Shown here: positions 33,762 through 47,129 of the stretch, one piece after another
Numbering within the stretch: position 1 is the stretch's first letter
How the letters are laid out: each line of letters starts with the position of its first letter
Source of the DNA: Bryobacterales bacterium
GTDB lineage: Bacteria; Acidobacteriota; Terriglobia; Bryobacterales; Bryobacteraceae
Assembly (NCBI GenBank): GCA_003167495.1
Contig: PMSX01000098.1
Span: 1-52,922 of the forward strand
Length of the DNA: 52,922 bases
Reading direction: 5' to 3'
Position numbers and translations under genes: made by a program
The notes under the pieces: model-generated
Told to the model about the DNA's origin: nothing
Databases searched by the model: none
The model's input: the letters and a program-made list of their open reading frames with translations, nothing else

Positions 33762-34302
33762 ATCTTGGCCTTCAGTTGTCATTTGACCCACGTTTAATTT
33801 TATCGGCACCCTTGAACGCTTAAAGCGGTCACGAGCAACGACGAACAAGACGCTCAACCATAGCTACCTTGTTTTGATATGCGATGAGCCTACCAGTGGC
33901 CACGACCATTAGCGGCATGGAACGAGTGGAGGTTTTGCAACAAAATCTGGCAGTGGCACGGGGCTTTAAAGCACTTCCTGAATCGGAACTCGCTAAGATT
34001 CGGGAATCAGCGCGATCATTCGGTGCCGACGGGCGCTTCGAGCTATATAAAACCACCAAAAAATACGACGGCAAAATCGGTCGCGAACAGCATGGTTTCC
34101 CAGCGGCTGAAAAACTACCGGTCTAGGCTAAAACCTTTCGACAGGCGCGGCGTGACATTTTGTAATCGCGCCACTTCTCAAAAGTACGGGGGCAAAACTT
34201 CCGGTTTCAAGCCAATCCTCGTATTCTATTGATATTACTTGCTTATCTCGTCAGAACTCAGGCCACATCTCCCCTTGGCCTTTAAAGTGCATCACGATTG
34301 CA
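33762..34302 (+). other. Downstream flank of tRNA-Leu with gene debris
   Basis: Besides the aldo/keto reductase fragment at 33878-34126, no gene is readable. Nothing resembling an integrase or a clear repeat of the tRNA end is seen in the window. The right part should hold the promoter of the following ECF sigma gene. Confidence 0.45.
33878..34126 (+). pseudogene. C-terminal remnant of an aldo/keto reductase
   Basis: The frame reads YAMSLPVATTISGMERVEVL, then LQQNLAVARGFKALPESELA and a tail RFELYKTTKKYDGKIGREQHGFP. This matches the last 80 or so residues of a common aldo/keto reductase family, in which the YxMSLP segment lies in the last quarter. The reductase barrel, catalytic Tyr and NADPH site are absent, and an in-frame TGA lies just before the match. 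It lies about 115 bases after tRNA-Leu. It is most likely debris from a deletion or insertion event. Confidence 0.8.
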
Positions 34303-34890
34303 ATGATGTCTTTAAGCGAAATAGAAGTCGAACGTCAACCTGAAAACTTGAATTCGAACGATCCATGCGATCAGCAGCCATGCATAAGCCAGATCTCAGA
34401 CCAAAGCTTTGCCAAGGCTTACCAAAAGGGATTCCAACAGTCTGTTCGGTTCCTGTCGTCGCGTGGTGTTCCTCGCGATTTGGTCTTTGACACGGCACAG
34501 GGTGCATGGACAAAAGCTTGGGAAAGACGCGAACAGCTTCGCAATCCCTCGTGCGTCTTGACGTGGGTCAACAGTATTGCTCTGAATTTGTACCGTTCCG
34601 CTTTACGGAGGGAGCGACACACCGAAGCGTTAGTGGATCTTCAAGATCCTAAACACGAAATGATTGGCGCATCCATCGACGCAGAGCGCATTTTGAATAG
34701 CTGCAATCGGAACGACAGGGTTGTGTTAGAGGCGCATTATATTCGCGGCTTTAAGCTGGACGAAATTGCCAGACAAAACAACTGGTCGGAAACTGCGGCG
34801 CGAATCCGGCTGCTGCGCGCTCGGGGACGAGTGAGAGTAAATTTGCGCCGAAAAAAAACTGCTTTAGCGAAGGCGCACTTGGCGGCGTAA
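34303..34890 (+). CDS. ECF-type sigma factor upstream of catalase
   Basis: This 195-residue protein has sigma-70 regions 2 and 4: FDTAQGAWTKAWERREQL and VLTWVNSIALNLYRSALRRE (region 2), then VVLEAHYIRGFKLDEIARQN and a recognition helix SETAARIRLLRARGRV. It shows no signal or membrane segment. No anti-sigma gene lies beside it. The catalase gene begins 96 bases downstream on the same strand, so this factor may respond to oxidative stress and drive catalase; that link is by position only. ATG at 34303 or 34306 are both possible. Confidence 0.85.
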   Translation: MMSLSEIEVERQPENLNSNDPCDQQPCISQISDQSFAKAYQKGFQQSVRFLSSRGVPRDLVFDTAQGAWTKAWERREQLRNPSCVLTWVNSIALNLYRSALRRERHTEALVDLQDPKHEMIGASIDAERILNSCNRNDRVVLEAHYIRGFKLDEIARQNNWSETAARIRLLRARGRVRVNLRRKKTALAKAHLAA

Positions 34891-34986
34891 CGAACTGACA
34901 CGGAAAGTGTACAGTGACGAATCTACCCAGTTTAGGAAAGACGAAGACGAAACGTTGCAACGGCAAGCACTACAGAGGGAAGCCAA

Positions 34987-37077
34987 ATGAAACGGAAAAA
35001 TGGCAAGCATCAAGAGCATACGATCCAAGGAAAGGGCGACGAGGTTCATCAGATCGCAGGCGGAGGCGTTCCGACCCTAACTACCCAGCAGGGCATCCCT
35101 GTGTCCGACGATCAGAACTCATTGAAAGTTGGTCCCCGTGGCCCCACAACCCTCGAGGACTTTCATCTTCGCGAAAAGATTTTCCACTTCGATCACGAGC
35201 GTATCCCGGAGCGTGTCGTCCATGCACGTGGCTACGGCGCTCACGGCTATTTCGAAACGTACGAAGCTCTCACCGATCTCACCTCAGCCGATCTCTTTCA
35301 GCGCGCGGGTGAAAAAACTCCGGCTTTTGTCCGCTTTTCGACCGTTGCGGGCAATAAGGGCTCTGCCGATCTGGCACGCGACGTCCGCGGCTTTGCCGTC
35401 AAGCTCTACACGCAACAAGGCAACTGGGACATCGTCGGCAACAACATCCCCGTCTTCTTCATCCAAGACGCCATTAAATTTCCCGATCTCATTCACGCCG
35501 CTAAGGCCGAGCCTGACCGCGACTTTCCGCAGGCCCAAACAGCCCACGATAATTTCTGGGATTTCGCTTCGTTGATGCCGGAAAGCATGCATATGATCAT
35601 GTGGATTATGTCCGATCGTGCCATCCCGCGTTCTCTCCGTTTCATGGAAGGCTTCGGCGTTCACACATTCCGCTTGATCAATGCCGCCGGTAAATCCACC
35701 TTCGTCAAGTTTCATTGGAAGCCGAAGCTCGGCATGCAGTCGGTCATCTGGAATGAAGCTGTCAAGATAAACGGAGCGGACCCCGACTTCCATCGCCGCG
35801 ATCTGTGGGCCGCCATCCAGTCCGGTAACTATCCGGAATGGGAGCTTGGCCTCCAGCTCTTTGACGACAAATTCGCCAACGAATTCGAATTCGATATTCT
35901 CGACGCCACCAAACTCATACCGGAAGAACAAGTCCCTATCCGGCGCGTTGGCCGCCTGGTTCTCGATCGCTGCGTCGATAACTTCTTCGCGGAAACCGAG
36001 CAAGTGGCGTTCTGCACGAGCAACATCGTGCCTGGCGTGGATTTCAGCAACGATCCCTTGCTGCAAGGTCGCAATTTTTCCTATCTTGATACGCAGATCA
36101 AGCGCCTTGGTGGCCCCAACTTCACGCACATTCCTATCAACGCCCCGAAGTGCCCGTTCCACAATTTCCAACAGGACGGCCATATGGCCATGGTGAACCC
36201 GAAAGGGCGTGTGAACTATGAACCGAATTCGTGGCCTTCACCGGAGGGCGGCCCGCGCGAGTCGCCGACTACTGGATTCCAATCATTCCCTGCTGAGGAG
36301 CAAGACTCTAAAATCCGTCAGCGCTCCGAAACGTTTGCCGATCATTACAGCCAGGCCCGTCAGTTTTATATCAGCCAAACGAAGACCGAACAGGAACACA
36401 TCGCGAATTCGCTCGTTTTCGAATTGAGCAAAGTGGAGAAGTTGGCCATCCGCGTCAGGCTCGTCTCCCACTTGCCACACATTGATGTCGAACTGGCGGA
36501 CCGCGTAGCGAAAGGCCTTGGCTTGCACGAGAAAGTACAACCAGCCAAAGCAGCCAGAGAAACGCGCACGGATCTCAAACCGTCCAAGACACTCAGCATC
36601 GTCCAAAATCCGCCTAAATCCTTCGCCGGCCGCAAGGTGGGAATTCTGGTGACCGACGGCACTGATCGAGACCTCTTCGATGCCTTAATCAAAGCCATCG
36701 AAGCGGAAAAAGCAACCTTCGAAGTGATCGCGCCCGCGGTGGGTGGCGCGAAAGCGAGCGATGGCACCATGATCGAGGCACAACAGAAAGTAGGTGGAGG
36801 TCCGTCGGTTCTATATGATGCAGTCGCGGTGATCCCCTCCGCCGAAGGTTGTCAGCCGTTGCTCAAAAACGCTGCCGCCAGAGACTTTGTCTCCGATGCT
36901 TTTGCTCATTTGAAGTTCGTCGGCTACGTCGAGTCAGCCAAACCTCTCTTCGATAAAGCTGGAATCGACATAGACGGTGGCTTTATCGCCCTCAATAAAG
37001 CGAAGGGTCCCGCCACATTCATTGCGGCCTGCCGCAAGTTACGTCAATGGGATCGAGAACAGTTTGTAATCACCTAA
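34987..37077 (+). CDS. katE: Large-subunit catalase (HPII/KatE type)
   Basis: This 696-residue monofunctional haem catalase is of the large-subunit clade. The catalytic His is H79 ([13 protein letters not shown]), the distal Asn is in [15 protein letters not shown], and the haem-ligand Tyr is Y366 ([18 protein letters not shown]). From about residue 545 a DJ-1/PfpI-like C-terminal domain follows ([33 protein letters not shown]), as in E. coli HPII. It breaks down hydrogen peroxide in the cytoplasm. The length is near the HPII class, with a somewhat shorter N-terminal arm. AGGGAAGCCA precedes the ATG. Confidence 0.97.
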   Translation: MKRKNGKHQEHTIQGKGDEVHQIAGGGVPTLTTQQGIPVSDDQNSLKVGPRGPTTLEDFHLREKIFHFDHERIPERVVHARGYGAHGYFETYEALTDLTSADLFQRAGEKTPAFVRFSTVAGNKGSADLARDVRGFAVKLYTQQGNWDIVGNNIPVFFIQDAIKFPDLIHAAKAEPDRDFPQAQTAHDNFWDFASLMPESMHMIMWIMSDRAIPRSLRFMEGFGVHTFRLINAAGKSTFVKFHWKPKLGMQSVIWNEAVKINGADPDFHRRDLWAAIQSGNYPEWELGLQLFDDKFANEFEFDILDATKLIPEEQVPIRRVGRLVLDRCVDNFFAETEQVAFCTSNIVPGVDFSNDPLLQGRNFSYLDTQIKRLGGPNFTHIPINAPKCPFHNFQQDGHMAMVNPKGRVNYEPNSWPSPEGGPRESPTTGFQSFPAEEQDSKIRQRSETFADHYSQARQFYISQTKTEQEHIANSLVFELSKVEKLAIRVRLVSHLPHIDVELADRVAKGLGLHEKVQPAKAARETRTDLKPSKTLSIVQNPPKSFAGRKVGILVTDGTDRDLFDALIKAIEAEKATFEVIAPAVGGAKASDGTMIEAQQKVGGGPSVLYDAVAVIPSAEGCQPLLKNAAARDFVSDAFAHLKFVGYVESAKPLFDKAGIDIDGGFIALNKAKGPATFIAACRKLRQWDREQFVIT

Positions 37078-37126
37078 TGGGTTACCGAACGAAACGATCC
37101 ACTCGCAACACACTTGCACGACCTCT

Positions 37127-38953
37127 TCAGACAGGGATTGCGAAAATGAACGTCGCTCCTTTGCCGAGTTCGGATTCGACCCAAATTCGCCCGTGGTACC
37201 GTTCTACGATGCGCAGGCAGATGGCTAGACCGATTCCCGTACCGGAATACCTGTCGTTTGTGTGTAGACGTTTGAAGATGCCGAAGATGCGCTCCTTGTA
37301 TGCCGGGTCGATCCCAATCCCGTTGTCCTGAACGGAAAAAAGCCAGTAAGCATTCTCTTGACGAGCTGAGACATGAATGCGCACCGGGCCATTCTCGCGG
37401 TATTTGATGCTATTTCCGACTAAATTCTGGAAAAGTTGAAGCAGATGCACATTGCTTATGTTGACCATTGGCAAGGGATCGCTCGTTATTTGCGCCCCGG
37501 CTTCATTCACCGTTATGGATAGGTTTTCCAAAGCTTGCTGAAGGGCTTTGTTCGCGCTGATTGCTTCTAACGGGGCGGCTTCCAGGTCGCTCGCTTGCGT
37601 GTACAAAAGGAGGTCGTCGACTAACTTCTCCATCCGACGAGCCGCAGCGATGATATAGCCGAGGAAGGTCTGGGCTTTGCCATTCAACTTCGATCCATAC
37701 ACTTTTTCCAGCAGCTGACTGTATATCGCAGCTGTCCGAATGGGCTCTTGAAGATCGTGCGAAGCCGAGTAGGCAAACTGCTGCAAGTCACCGTTCGCGC
37801 GTCGCAGATCTTCTTCCATCTCCTTCCGCTCGTGTATATCGATACAGCTTCCGATGTAGCCAAGGAAGTCACCGCTTGCGCCGTAACGGGGCACTCCCCG
37901 GTTGAGCACCCATCGCCATCTTCCGTCGCGATGTCTGCACCTGTACTCAGCGATATACTCCGTTCGCATGTCGAAATTATGCGCATACATTTCCAGACAG
38001 CGCCCCCGATCATCGGGATGGATTCCCTCCGACCACTGGGCCCTTAGCTCCTGGTCGATGGTAAACCCCGTAAAGTCGAGCCACGGCTTGTTGAACCAGG
38101 TGAATGTTTTGTCCACGGCGGAAACCCAGATCATGACAGGCGCAGCATCAGCCATCGCCCGGAAGCGTGCTTCACTCTCGAGCAGAGCCTCTCGGGATCG
38201 CCTCAACTCGTCAATGTCAGTCGCCGTGCCAAGCCAGCGGACCGCTCGGCCGTCGGAGTCTCGCACGGGAAGAACGCGCGTCAGAAACCAGCGGAAGCCG
38301 CCACCGCAATCCCTCAAGGGGAATTCCATTTCAAAGGGCTCGCCAGCCGCGAGAGACGCTTGCCATCTCTTCATCACGCCTGGCAATACTTCCTCGGCAT
38401 GAGCAGCAGTCCAACCTGAATTCTGAAGTTGATCGAGCGTGATACCGGTGTAAGCGGTCCAACGGTCGTTACACCACACAGCGGAACCGCTGCCATCCGC
38501 CATCCAACAAAGATGCGGGATAGCATTTGCAAGCGTTCGGAACTGCTCTTCGCGACTTACCAATTCCGCGTGAGCCTGCCGGAGTTCGCTTGTTCGTTCG
38601 AAGACTCGATTCTCCAACTGCTCATTGGCCGAGCGAAGTAACTGTTCGATGCGTTTGCGATTTGTTGCTACCCGGCTGACCAAAACTGAGATGAAACAGA
38701 AAATCGCTATACCCAGCAGATCGATATGAGGCGGAAGGAAGCTCTTGCCGCCGGTCGCGGCCAACGTGAGCACCGGGATCGTCGCGCAACTTGCTAGGAT
38801 ACCGGCTCCGGCACCCCCCCACCACGCAGCGGCCGAGACGGCAACCAAGAATGAAAGGCTGATGAGCGGATTGAAAGCGGGGTGGGACTTAAGCGCCATT
38901 GTCAGAGCTGCTGGAACGAGCAAGAACCCAACTGAGACGCCGGAGCGAGTCAT
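37127..38953 (-). CDS. Membrane-anchored PAS sensor histidine kinase
   Basis: From the ATG at 38951-38953 this is a 608-residue kinase; the frame stays open to a TTG at 39067. Several membrane helices occupy the first 110 or so residues (VSVGFLLVPAALTMAL, ISLSFLVAVSAAAWW, IDLLGIAIFCFISVLVS). Then come a coiled coil, PAS 1 (FRTLANAIPHLCWMADGSGS), PAS 2 (FRAMADAAPVMIWVSAVD) with a PAC motif, HisKA with H399 (FAYSASHDLQEPIRT), and an HATPase ending GRIWVESELGKGATFIF. No receiver gene adjoins its 3' end, but a response regulator follows upstream at 39155 and may be shared. The input is unknown. Confidence 0.9.
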   Translation of the reverse strand: MTRSGVSVGFLLVPAALTMALKSHPAFNPLISLSFLVAVSAAAWWGGAGAGILASCATIPVLTLAATGGKSFLPPHIDLLGIAIFCFISVLVSRVATNRKRIEQLLRSANEQLENRVFERTSELRQAHAELVSREEQFRTLANAIPHLCWMADGSGSAVWCNDRWTAYTGITLDQLQNSGWTAAHAEEVLPGVMKRWQASLAAGEPFEMEFPLRDCGGGFRWFLTRVLPVRDSDGRAVRWLGTATDIDELRRSREALLESEARFRAMADAAPVMIWVSAVDKTFTWFNKPWLDFTGFTIDQELRAQWSEGIHPDDRGRCLEMYAHNFDMRTEYIAEYRCRHRDGRWRWVLNRGVPRYGASGDFLGYIGSCIDIHERKEMEEDLRRANGDLQQFAYSASHDLQEPIRTAAIYSQLLEKVYGSKLNGKAQTFLGYIIAAARRMEKLVDDLLLYTQASDLEAAPLEAISANKALQQALENLSITVNEAGAQITSDPLPMVNISNVHLLQLFQNLVGNSIKYRENGPVRIHVSARQENAYWLFSVQDNGIGIDPAYKERIFGIFKRLHTNDRYSGTGIGLAICLRIVERYHGRIWVESELGKGATFIFAIPV

Positions 38954-39154
38954 GAGCTTTCTAAGATACTCGATCTTCGCTGCAAATACCGGCACGCCCA
39001 AATCGTTGACTGCCACGAATTCTCCTATCGATGGAATCGAAATGGCGAGCGTCCAATACGCTGACAACTGACATGATTCGTATATTCTAGCCTCATTTGT
39101 CCCACTGCGTCGCCCGGCATCACAGGTCTCCCAAATGGCACAGTCAAAGAGGGC

Positions 39155-39598
39155 TCACATGGTTTGTCGGCGGCCTTTCCCATTGATAACCTCCAGAACA
39201 ACCGCACCCAATTTCATGAATTCCTCTAAATCGGACGGCTTACGAAAGTAGCTGGAAATTCCAAGTGAGGCCATGCGCACCCGGTCTTTTTGTGCATCCG
39301 AGGACGTGATGGCAATTACGGGTGTGCTGCTGCATTGCGGGTGCCTCCGGAACTCAGCGAGAACTTCCGGACCGTCGATCTTGGGCAAATTCAGGTCGAG
39401 AAGCAGGACGTCGGGGAAAGGGACCCCGCCGGATTCACCCATCTGAGCGAGGAAAGCTAGCGCTTCGTCACCGTCCCGCACGACATGCAGGTGATGTGCA
39501 ATTTGATGGTTTTCCAGTGCTTCGCGAACTAGCAGAATGTCCCCTAGGTTGTCTTCGGCCAGCAGGATCTGGAGATCATTCATTGATTGGTTAGACAT
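39155..39598 (-). CDS. Single-domain response regulator
   Basis: This 147-residue receiver-only protein has acidic residues in ILLAEDNLGD, phospho-acceptor D68 in VLLLDLNLPK, switch Ser in VIAITSSDAQ and Lys in YFRKPSD. The ATG at 39596-39598 lies inside the upstream kinase gene. A second ATG (39581-39583, MNDLQILL) overlaps the kinase stop codon as ATGA and would give a more typical start. Either way the two genes are translationally coupled. It is the likely partner of the six-PAS kinase and perhaps also of the kinase at 37127. Confidence 0.92.
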   Translation of the reverse strand: MSNQSMNDLQILLAEDNLGDILLVREALENHQIAHHLHVVRDGDEALAFLAQMGESGGVPFPDVLLLDLNLPKIDGPEVLAEFRRHPQCSSTPVIAITSSDAQKDRVRMASLGISSYFRKPSDLEEFMKLGAVVLEVINGKGRRQTM

Positions 39599-42500
39599 GG
39601 CAGAGAAAAATAAATTGTTGCTCCGACGCCAGGATTACCTTCCGCCCACATACGGCCGCCATACCGCTCGACAATCCGCTTGCAGATGGCTAATCCAAGG
39701 CCGGTTCCAGGATATTCATCTTTGTGCAGCCGTTTGAAGAGCCCGAAAATTCTTTCGGAGTACTGCGCCTCAAATCCAATCCCATTGTCACGAATAGAAA
39801 CAATCCATTGATCGTGATCTTTGGAAGCGGAGACTCGAATCTCGGGAGCTAGATTTTTCCTGCGATATTTCAGGGCATTCGAAATAATGTTCTGAAAAAC
39901 CTGACTCATTTGTGTCGTGTCGCCCCGAACCGAGGGAAGCGAGCACGCCGTGACCGTTGCCCCCGTTTCCTCAATGCGTTCCTTCAGTGTGGCTAACGCT
40001 TCTGCGAGCGATGCTGGAAGGTCCGCCGCGCTGAAGGGTAGCGCCTCGGCATGAACGCTGCGGGAAAACGTGAGCAGCCCCTCGATCAACGCCTCCATCC
40101 GCTTGACGCCCTCGCGGACGAACGAAGAATATTGAATCAGCTTTTCATCGCCGGTGCCGATCGTTTTCAGAATAATCTGCGTGTAAATGTTAACCATGCG
40201 AAGGGGTTCCTGCAGGTCGTGGCTCGCCACGTAGGCGAACTCCTCCAACTCACGATTTATCCGGCGAAGTTCCTCTTCGATTTTCAGCTGATCCGTAATG
40301 TCGGTATTTGTGCCAAACCAGCGTACAATTTGCCCCCGATTATCCTTGACCGGTTCAATGCGCGTGAGGAACGATCGGAACGAACCATTTGCACCTTTGA
40401 GGGGATATACCATCTCAAAGGGATCACCGGAGGAGAGCGCTTCCCGCCAGCGCCTGAGAACTTCGGGAAGTACGCTTGGGTCGTGCACTTTTTCCCATTT
40501 CCAATTCTGCACTTCTTCAAAAGTCGTCCCGGTGTAGTCGTACCAGCGTTTGTTATACCAGAAGCGGTTACCTTTCTCATCAGCCATCCAGGCAAGATGG
40601 GGAATGGTCTCAGCCAGGGTACGAAACTGCCTTTCGCTTTCTTCAACCTGCTTTCGGGCAACCACCATTTCGGTTACGTCGGTGACATGAACAAAGATTC
40701 CGTCGATCCCTCCGGTAGCATCTCTGGTGGGTAAATAGACGAAGTTTAGAAATAAATCCGCGATCTCGCCGTCACCGCGATCCAGTCGAAGAAGTGATTC
40801 ATGCCCTGTAAAAGGTTCTCCAGTTCGATAGACTTCGTTCAACAGGTTGATGTAGCTTTGTTCCGCCGCCTCGGGAACGGCTTCTCGCACTGTTTTCCCC
40901 ACGAGAAAATCGGCAGAGCGGCCCACCAGGCGCGAATATGGTGGGTTAACCCATTCGAAGGTGTGCTCCGGGCCGCGAAGCAATGCAATCCCTGCGGGCG
41001 TTTGCAAAAAAAGTTCCCGCCAGCGCCGGCGGTCTTCTTCAACTTGTCGGGCGGCTCGGTTCTGTTCGGTGATGTCGCGCGTCGAACCGGCTACTGCTTC
41101 AACGTAGCCATTTGCGTCAAGAACCGGGGCGAAAATGTAGTCGTAGTATCGAGTCTCGCCAGTCGGCGCGGTAAACGGCGTTTGATCCCGCAACAACTGC
41201 TTCATGCCAATCACCTGCTGAATCTGGTTTTGCAAGCGTTCAGCGAGATCTGGCGGATACTCCAGCTCAAAGAAGGTTTTCCCGTACGCCTCTTCGAACG
41301 ATTTTTGCCAGAGTGCAAGAAGCGCTCGGTTGATATACGTGAAGCGCCCGGCCAAGTCGAAGGTGTAGATAAAGTCGGGGGTGTTCGAAAGGGCAGAATC
41401 AAAGGTGTGCCACTGCTTCTGGAGATTAGCGTCAGCTTGCTTCTGGTCTTCAATGTCGGTGAAAGTACCGAACCACTGCATGAGTCGCCCGTTATCGCCG
41501 GCAAATGGCAGAGCGCGCGCCAAATGCCAGCGCCAAACGCAGTCCTGGCCGCGCTTCAACCGAAGAGCCATCTCGAACGGTTTTCCTGTTTCAAGCGATT
41601 CTTTCCACTGTAAGAAAGCGCGGTCGCGCTCCTCGGGGTGAATCCATTCGAACCACTGGGAGCCGAGCAAGGATTGTTGCGGAACTCCAAAATAGGTAGT
41701 TCCCCTCCCGTTCACATAGTCGAGCATCCCGTCTGGTGTCGCGGTCCAGACCATTTGAGGAATACTCTCGGCGAGAAAACGGTAGCGCGCTTCTGCCCGC
41801 TTACGCGCCGTAATGTTTTCGACGATCGCGATTACCTGAGCCGGTCGTCCCTCCTCGTCGCGCCGCATGGCTCCCGACGCGCGAGCCCAGAGGATTTCGC
41901 CGTCATTGCGGAAATAACGCTTCTCGATGACGACGTTGCTGTGCGCGCCTTCCCGGAGCGCAGCAAAGAAATTTCTGGTAACCGGGACGTCGTCAGGATG
42001 AGTGATATGGGAGGTGTCGCGAGAACACAACTCTTCTCGAGTGTAACCAAGCATCTCCAGGTAGGCCTGATTAACCTCCAAGATTTGCCCGTCTGGCGTC
42101 AGAAGCACCATTCCGATCGGGGCCTCCGCGAATGCCAGACTGTAACGAGCTTCGGTGGCCAGAAGCCTTTCTTCAATCTCCTGACGCTCGCGCATGAGCC
42201 GCTGGGACTTGGCGAGTTGCCTTCCTCTAAGAATTAATTCCGCCTCTAATCGGTCAGCGCGAATCTGGAGGTCGTCAGTTAGCTTGCCCTGCCTGGCTTC
42301 CATCATTCTCGCCTGCACCAACTCGGTCACGTCTTCGAGGCTAAGGATTATAAATCGTACTTCGCCGTCGTCGCCGAGCAGCGGCGTGTTCGTAAGAGTC
42401 CAATAACGCTCCTCAAACGAACCGACCTGATTGTTTGGCCGCCGGATGCCCCACTTCTGAGCGGGCATCGTTTGTCTCATCTTGGTCGCGAGGACTCGTC

Positions 42501-42768
42501 GCAAAGATGCTCGCAGACTGTCCGTTCCCACTGCATGCGAGTTACCGGGATTCTCCAGAAACACGTCGAAGAGACTGCAACCAATAATCTCGGTTGGGTT
42601 GGCAAGTGTTGCCTGCGCATACGCACGATTAGCCGCGACAACGGTATAGATTGGATCATTTGGGCGGAGCGCCAGGTAAAGGCCCGGAATAGCATCAAAA
42701 ACCGCTCGGAAATCGGGCGCGCTTGGGTCGGTACCCGCGGACAAATAACTAGGGTCGGCCCAATCCAT
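39580..42768 (-). CDS. Six-PAS cytoplasmic sensor histidine kinase
   Basis: This 1,062-residue protein has no membrane helix. Six PAS units can be traced: about 22-145 (FDAIPGLYLALR), 205-325 (FAEAPIGMVLLTPDGQILEV), 333-450 (LAESIPQMVWTATPDGML), 460-580 (SNTPDFIYTFDLAGRFTYIN), 585-710 (FLQTPAGIALLRG) and 715-840 (LAETIPHLAWMADEKGN). HisKA follows with H850 (FAYVASHDLQEPLRM), then an HATPase ending GGRMWAEGNPGVGATIYF. A coiled-coil stretch lies at about 165-205. The many PAS units suggest several inputs or a long signalling rod. Its stop overlaps the response regulator. Confidence 0.94.
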   Translation of the reverse strand: MDWADPSYLSAGTDPSAPDFRAVFDAIPGLYLALRPNDPIYTVVAANRAYAQATLANPTEIIGCSLFDVFLENPGNSHAVGTDSLRASLRRVLATKMRQTMPAQKWGIRRPNNQVGSFEERYWTLTNTPLLGDDGEVRFIILSLEDVTELVQARMMEARQGKLTDDLQIRADRLEAELILRGRQLAKSQRLMRERQEIEERLLATEARYSLAFAEAPIGMVLLTPDGQILEVNQAYLEMLGYTREELCSRDTSHITHPDDVPVTRNFFAALREGAHSNVVIEKRYFRNDGEILWARASGAMRRDEEGRPAQVIAIVENITARKRAEARYRFLAESIPQMVWTATPDGMLDYVNGRGTTYFGVPQQSLLGSQWFEWIHPEERDRAFLQWKESLETGKPFEMALRLKRGQDCVWRWHLARALPFAGDNGRLMQWFGTFTDIEDQKQADANLQKQWHTFDSALSNTPDFIYTFDLAGRFTYINRALLALWQKSFEEAYGKTFFELEYPPDLAERLQNQIQQVIGMKQLLRDQTPFTAPTGETRYYDYIFAPVLDANGYVEAVAGSTRDITEQNRAARQVEEDRRRWRELFLQTPAGIALLRGPEHTFEWVNPPYSRLVGRSADFLVGKTVREAVPEAAEQSYINLLNEVYRTGEPFTGHESLLRLDRGDGEIADLFLNFVYLPTRDATGGIDGIFVHVTDVTEMVVARKQVEESERQFRTLAETIPHLAWMADEKGNRFWYNKRWYDYTGTTFEEVQNWKWEKVHDPSVLPEVLRRWREALSSGDPFEMVYPLKGANGSFRSFLTRIEPVKDNRGQIVRWFGTNTDITDQLKIEEELRRINRELEEFAYVASHDLQEPLRMVNIYTQIILKTIGTGDEKLIQYSSFVREGVKRMEALIEGLLTFSRSVHAEALPFSAADLPASLAEALATLKERIEETGATVTACSLPSVRGDTTQMSQVFQNIISNALKYRRKNLAPEIRVSASKDHDQWIVSIRDNGIGFEAQYSERIFGLFKRLHKDEYPGTGLGLAICKRIVERYGGRMWAEGNPGVGATIYFSLPCLTNQ

Positions 42769-42989
42769 ACTGAATAAATCCTTAGTATTGCCTAAAGGCC
42801 CGTCGGGATCAGCGCTCGAGCAAGCCCAACATGGGACTTCGCTACAACGATACCAGAAGATTATTTTTAAAAAATCCCGTATCGCTCACTTGTGCCAGCG
42901 GCCCTCAAGCAGCGATTAAGCGTGCCCTTTCTGCGTTCCGGCACCGTTGAATGCCGCTCATCGACTTGGTAGGCTCGTTAGAAAGTTAT
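42769..42989. other. Intergenic region between kinase and metH
   Basis: About 220 bases with no supported gene. It contains the upstream region of the minus-strand kinase and the downstream end of metH. I see no strong terminator hairpin; an AT-rich patch (TTATTTTTAAAAAATCC) lies near 42859. Confidence 0.4.
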
Positions 42990-46826
<3,837 letters not shown>

Positions 46827-46940
46827 GTTTGCCTGAGGCTTTGCATGTGACCTGGCCAGGGAACAAACTGGACCGGCACCCGACGAACTCTACTCTTATG
46901 ATAGCGAGATGAGGAAGCCCTTGTAACCCTTTGTTATCAG

Positions 46941-47029
46941 TGGTGCTGGAGGTGGGGGTCGAACCCACATGACCAGTAAAGGTCGCGGGATTTTGAGTCC
47001 CGTGCGTCTGCCAGTTCCGCCACTCCAGC
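46941..47029 (-). tRNA. tRNA-Leu (anticodon CAA)
   Basis: This 89-base class II tRNA on the minus strand has acceptor GCTGGAG (from 47029) pairing with CTCCAGC, then discriminator A and encoded CCA at 46941-46943. The anticodon stem CGGGA/TCCCG encloses CTCAAAA, giving CAA, which reads UUG. The long variable arm and T loop (GTTCGACC) are normal. Confidence 0.96.
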
Positions 47030-47129
47030 GTGGGCATGGGTGCAAACATCACGAGTATAGCAAGGATGACATTTTTGCGTCAGAGACTCATAGAAAGATG
47101 TTTCTAGAGTTGGATATATTGGGTTTAGG

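Noticed and set aside
35284..36183. 299-codon antisense frame within catalase
   Set aside because: It overlays catalytic catalase sequence and has no independent support.
40801..41613. 270-codon antisense frame within the six-PAS kinase
   Set aside because: The PAS units on the minus strand explain this region.
46827..46940. Possible cobalamin or SAM riboswitch before metH
   Set aside because: Only about 115 bases separate metH from tRNA-Leu, and no B12-box or SAM-box-like conserved core is evident by eye. A covariance search would settle it.
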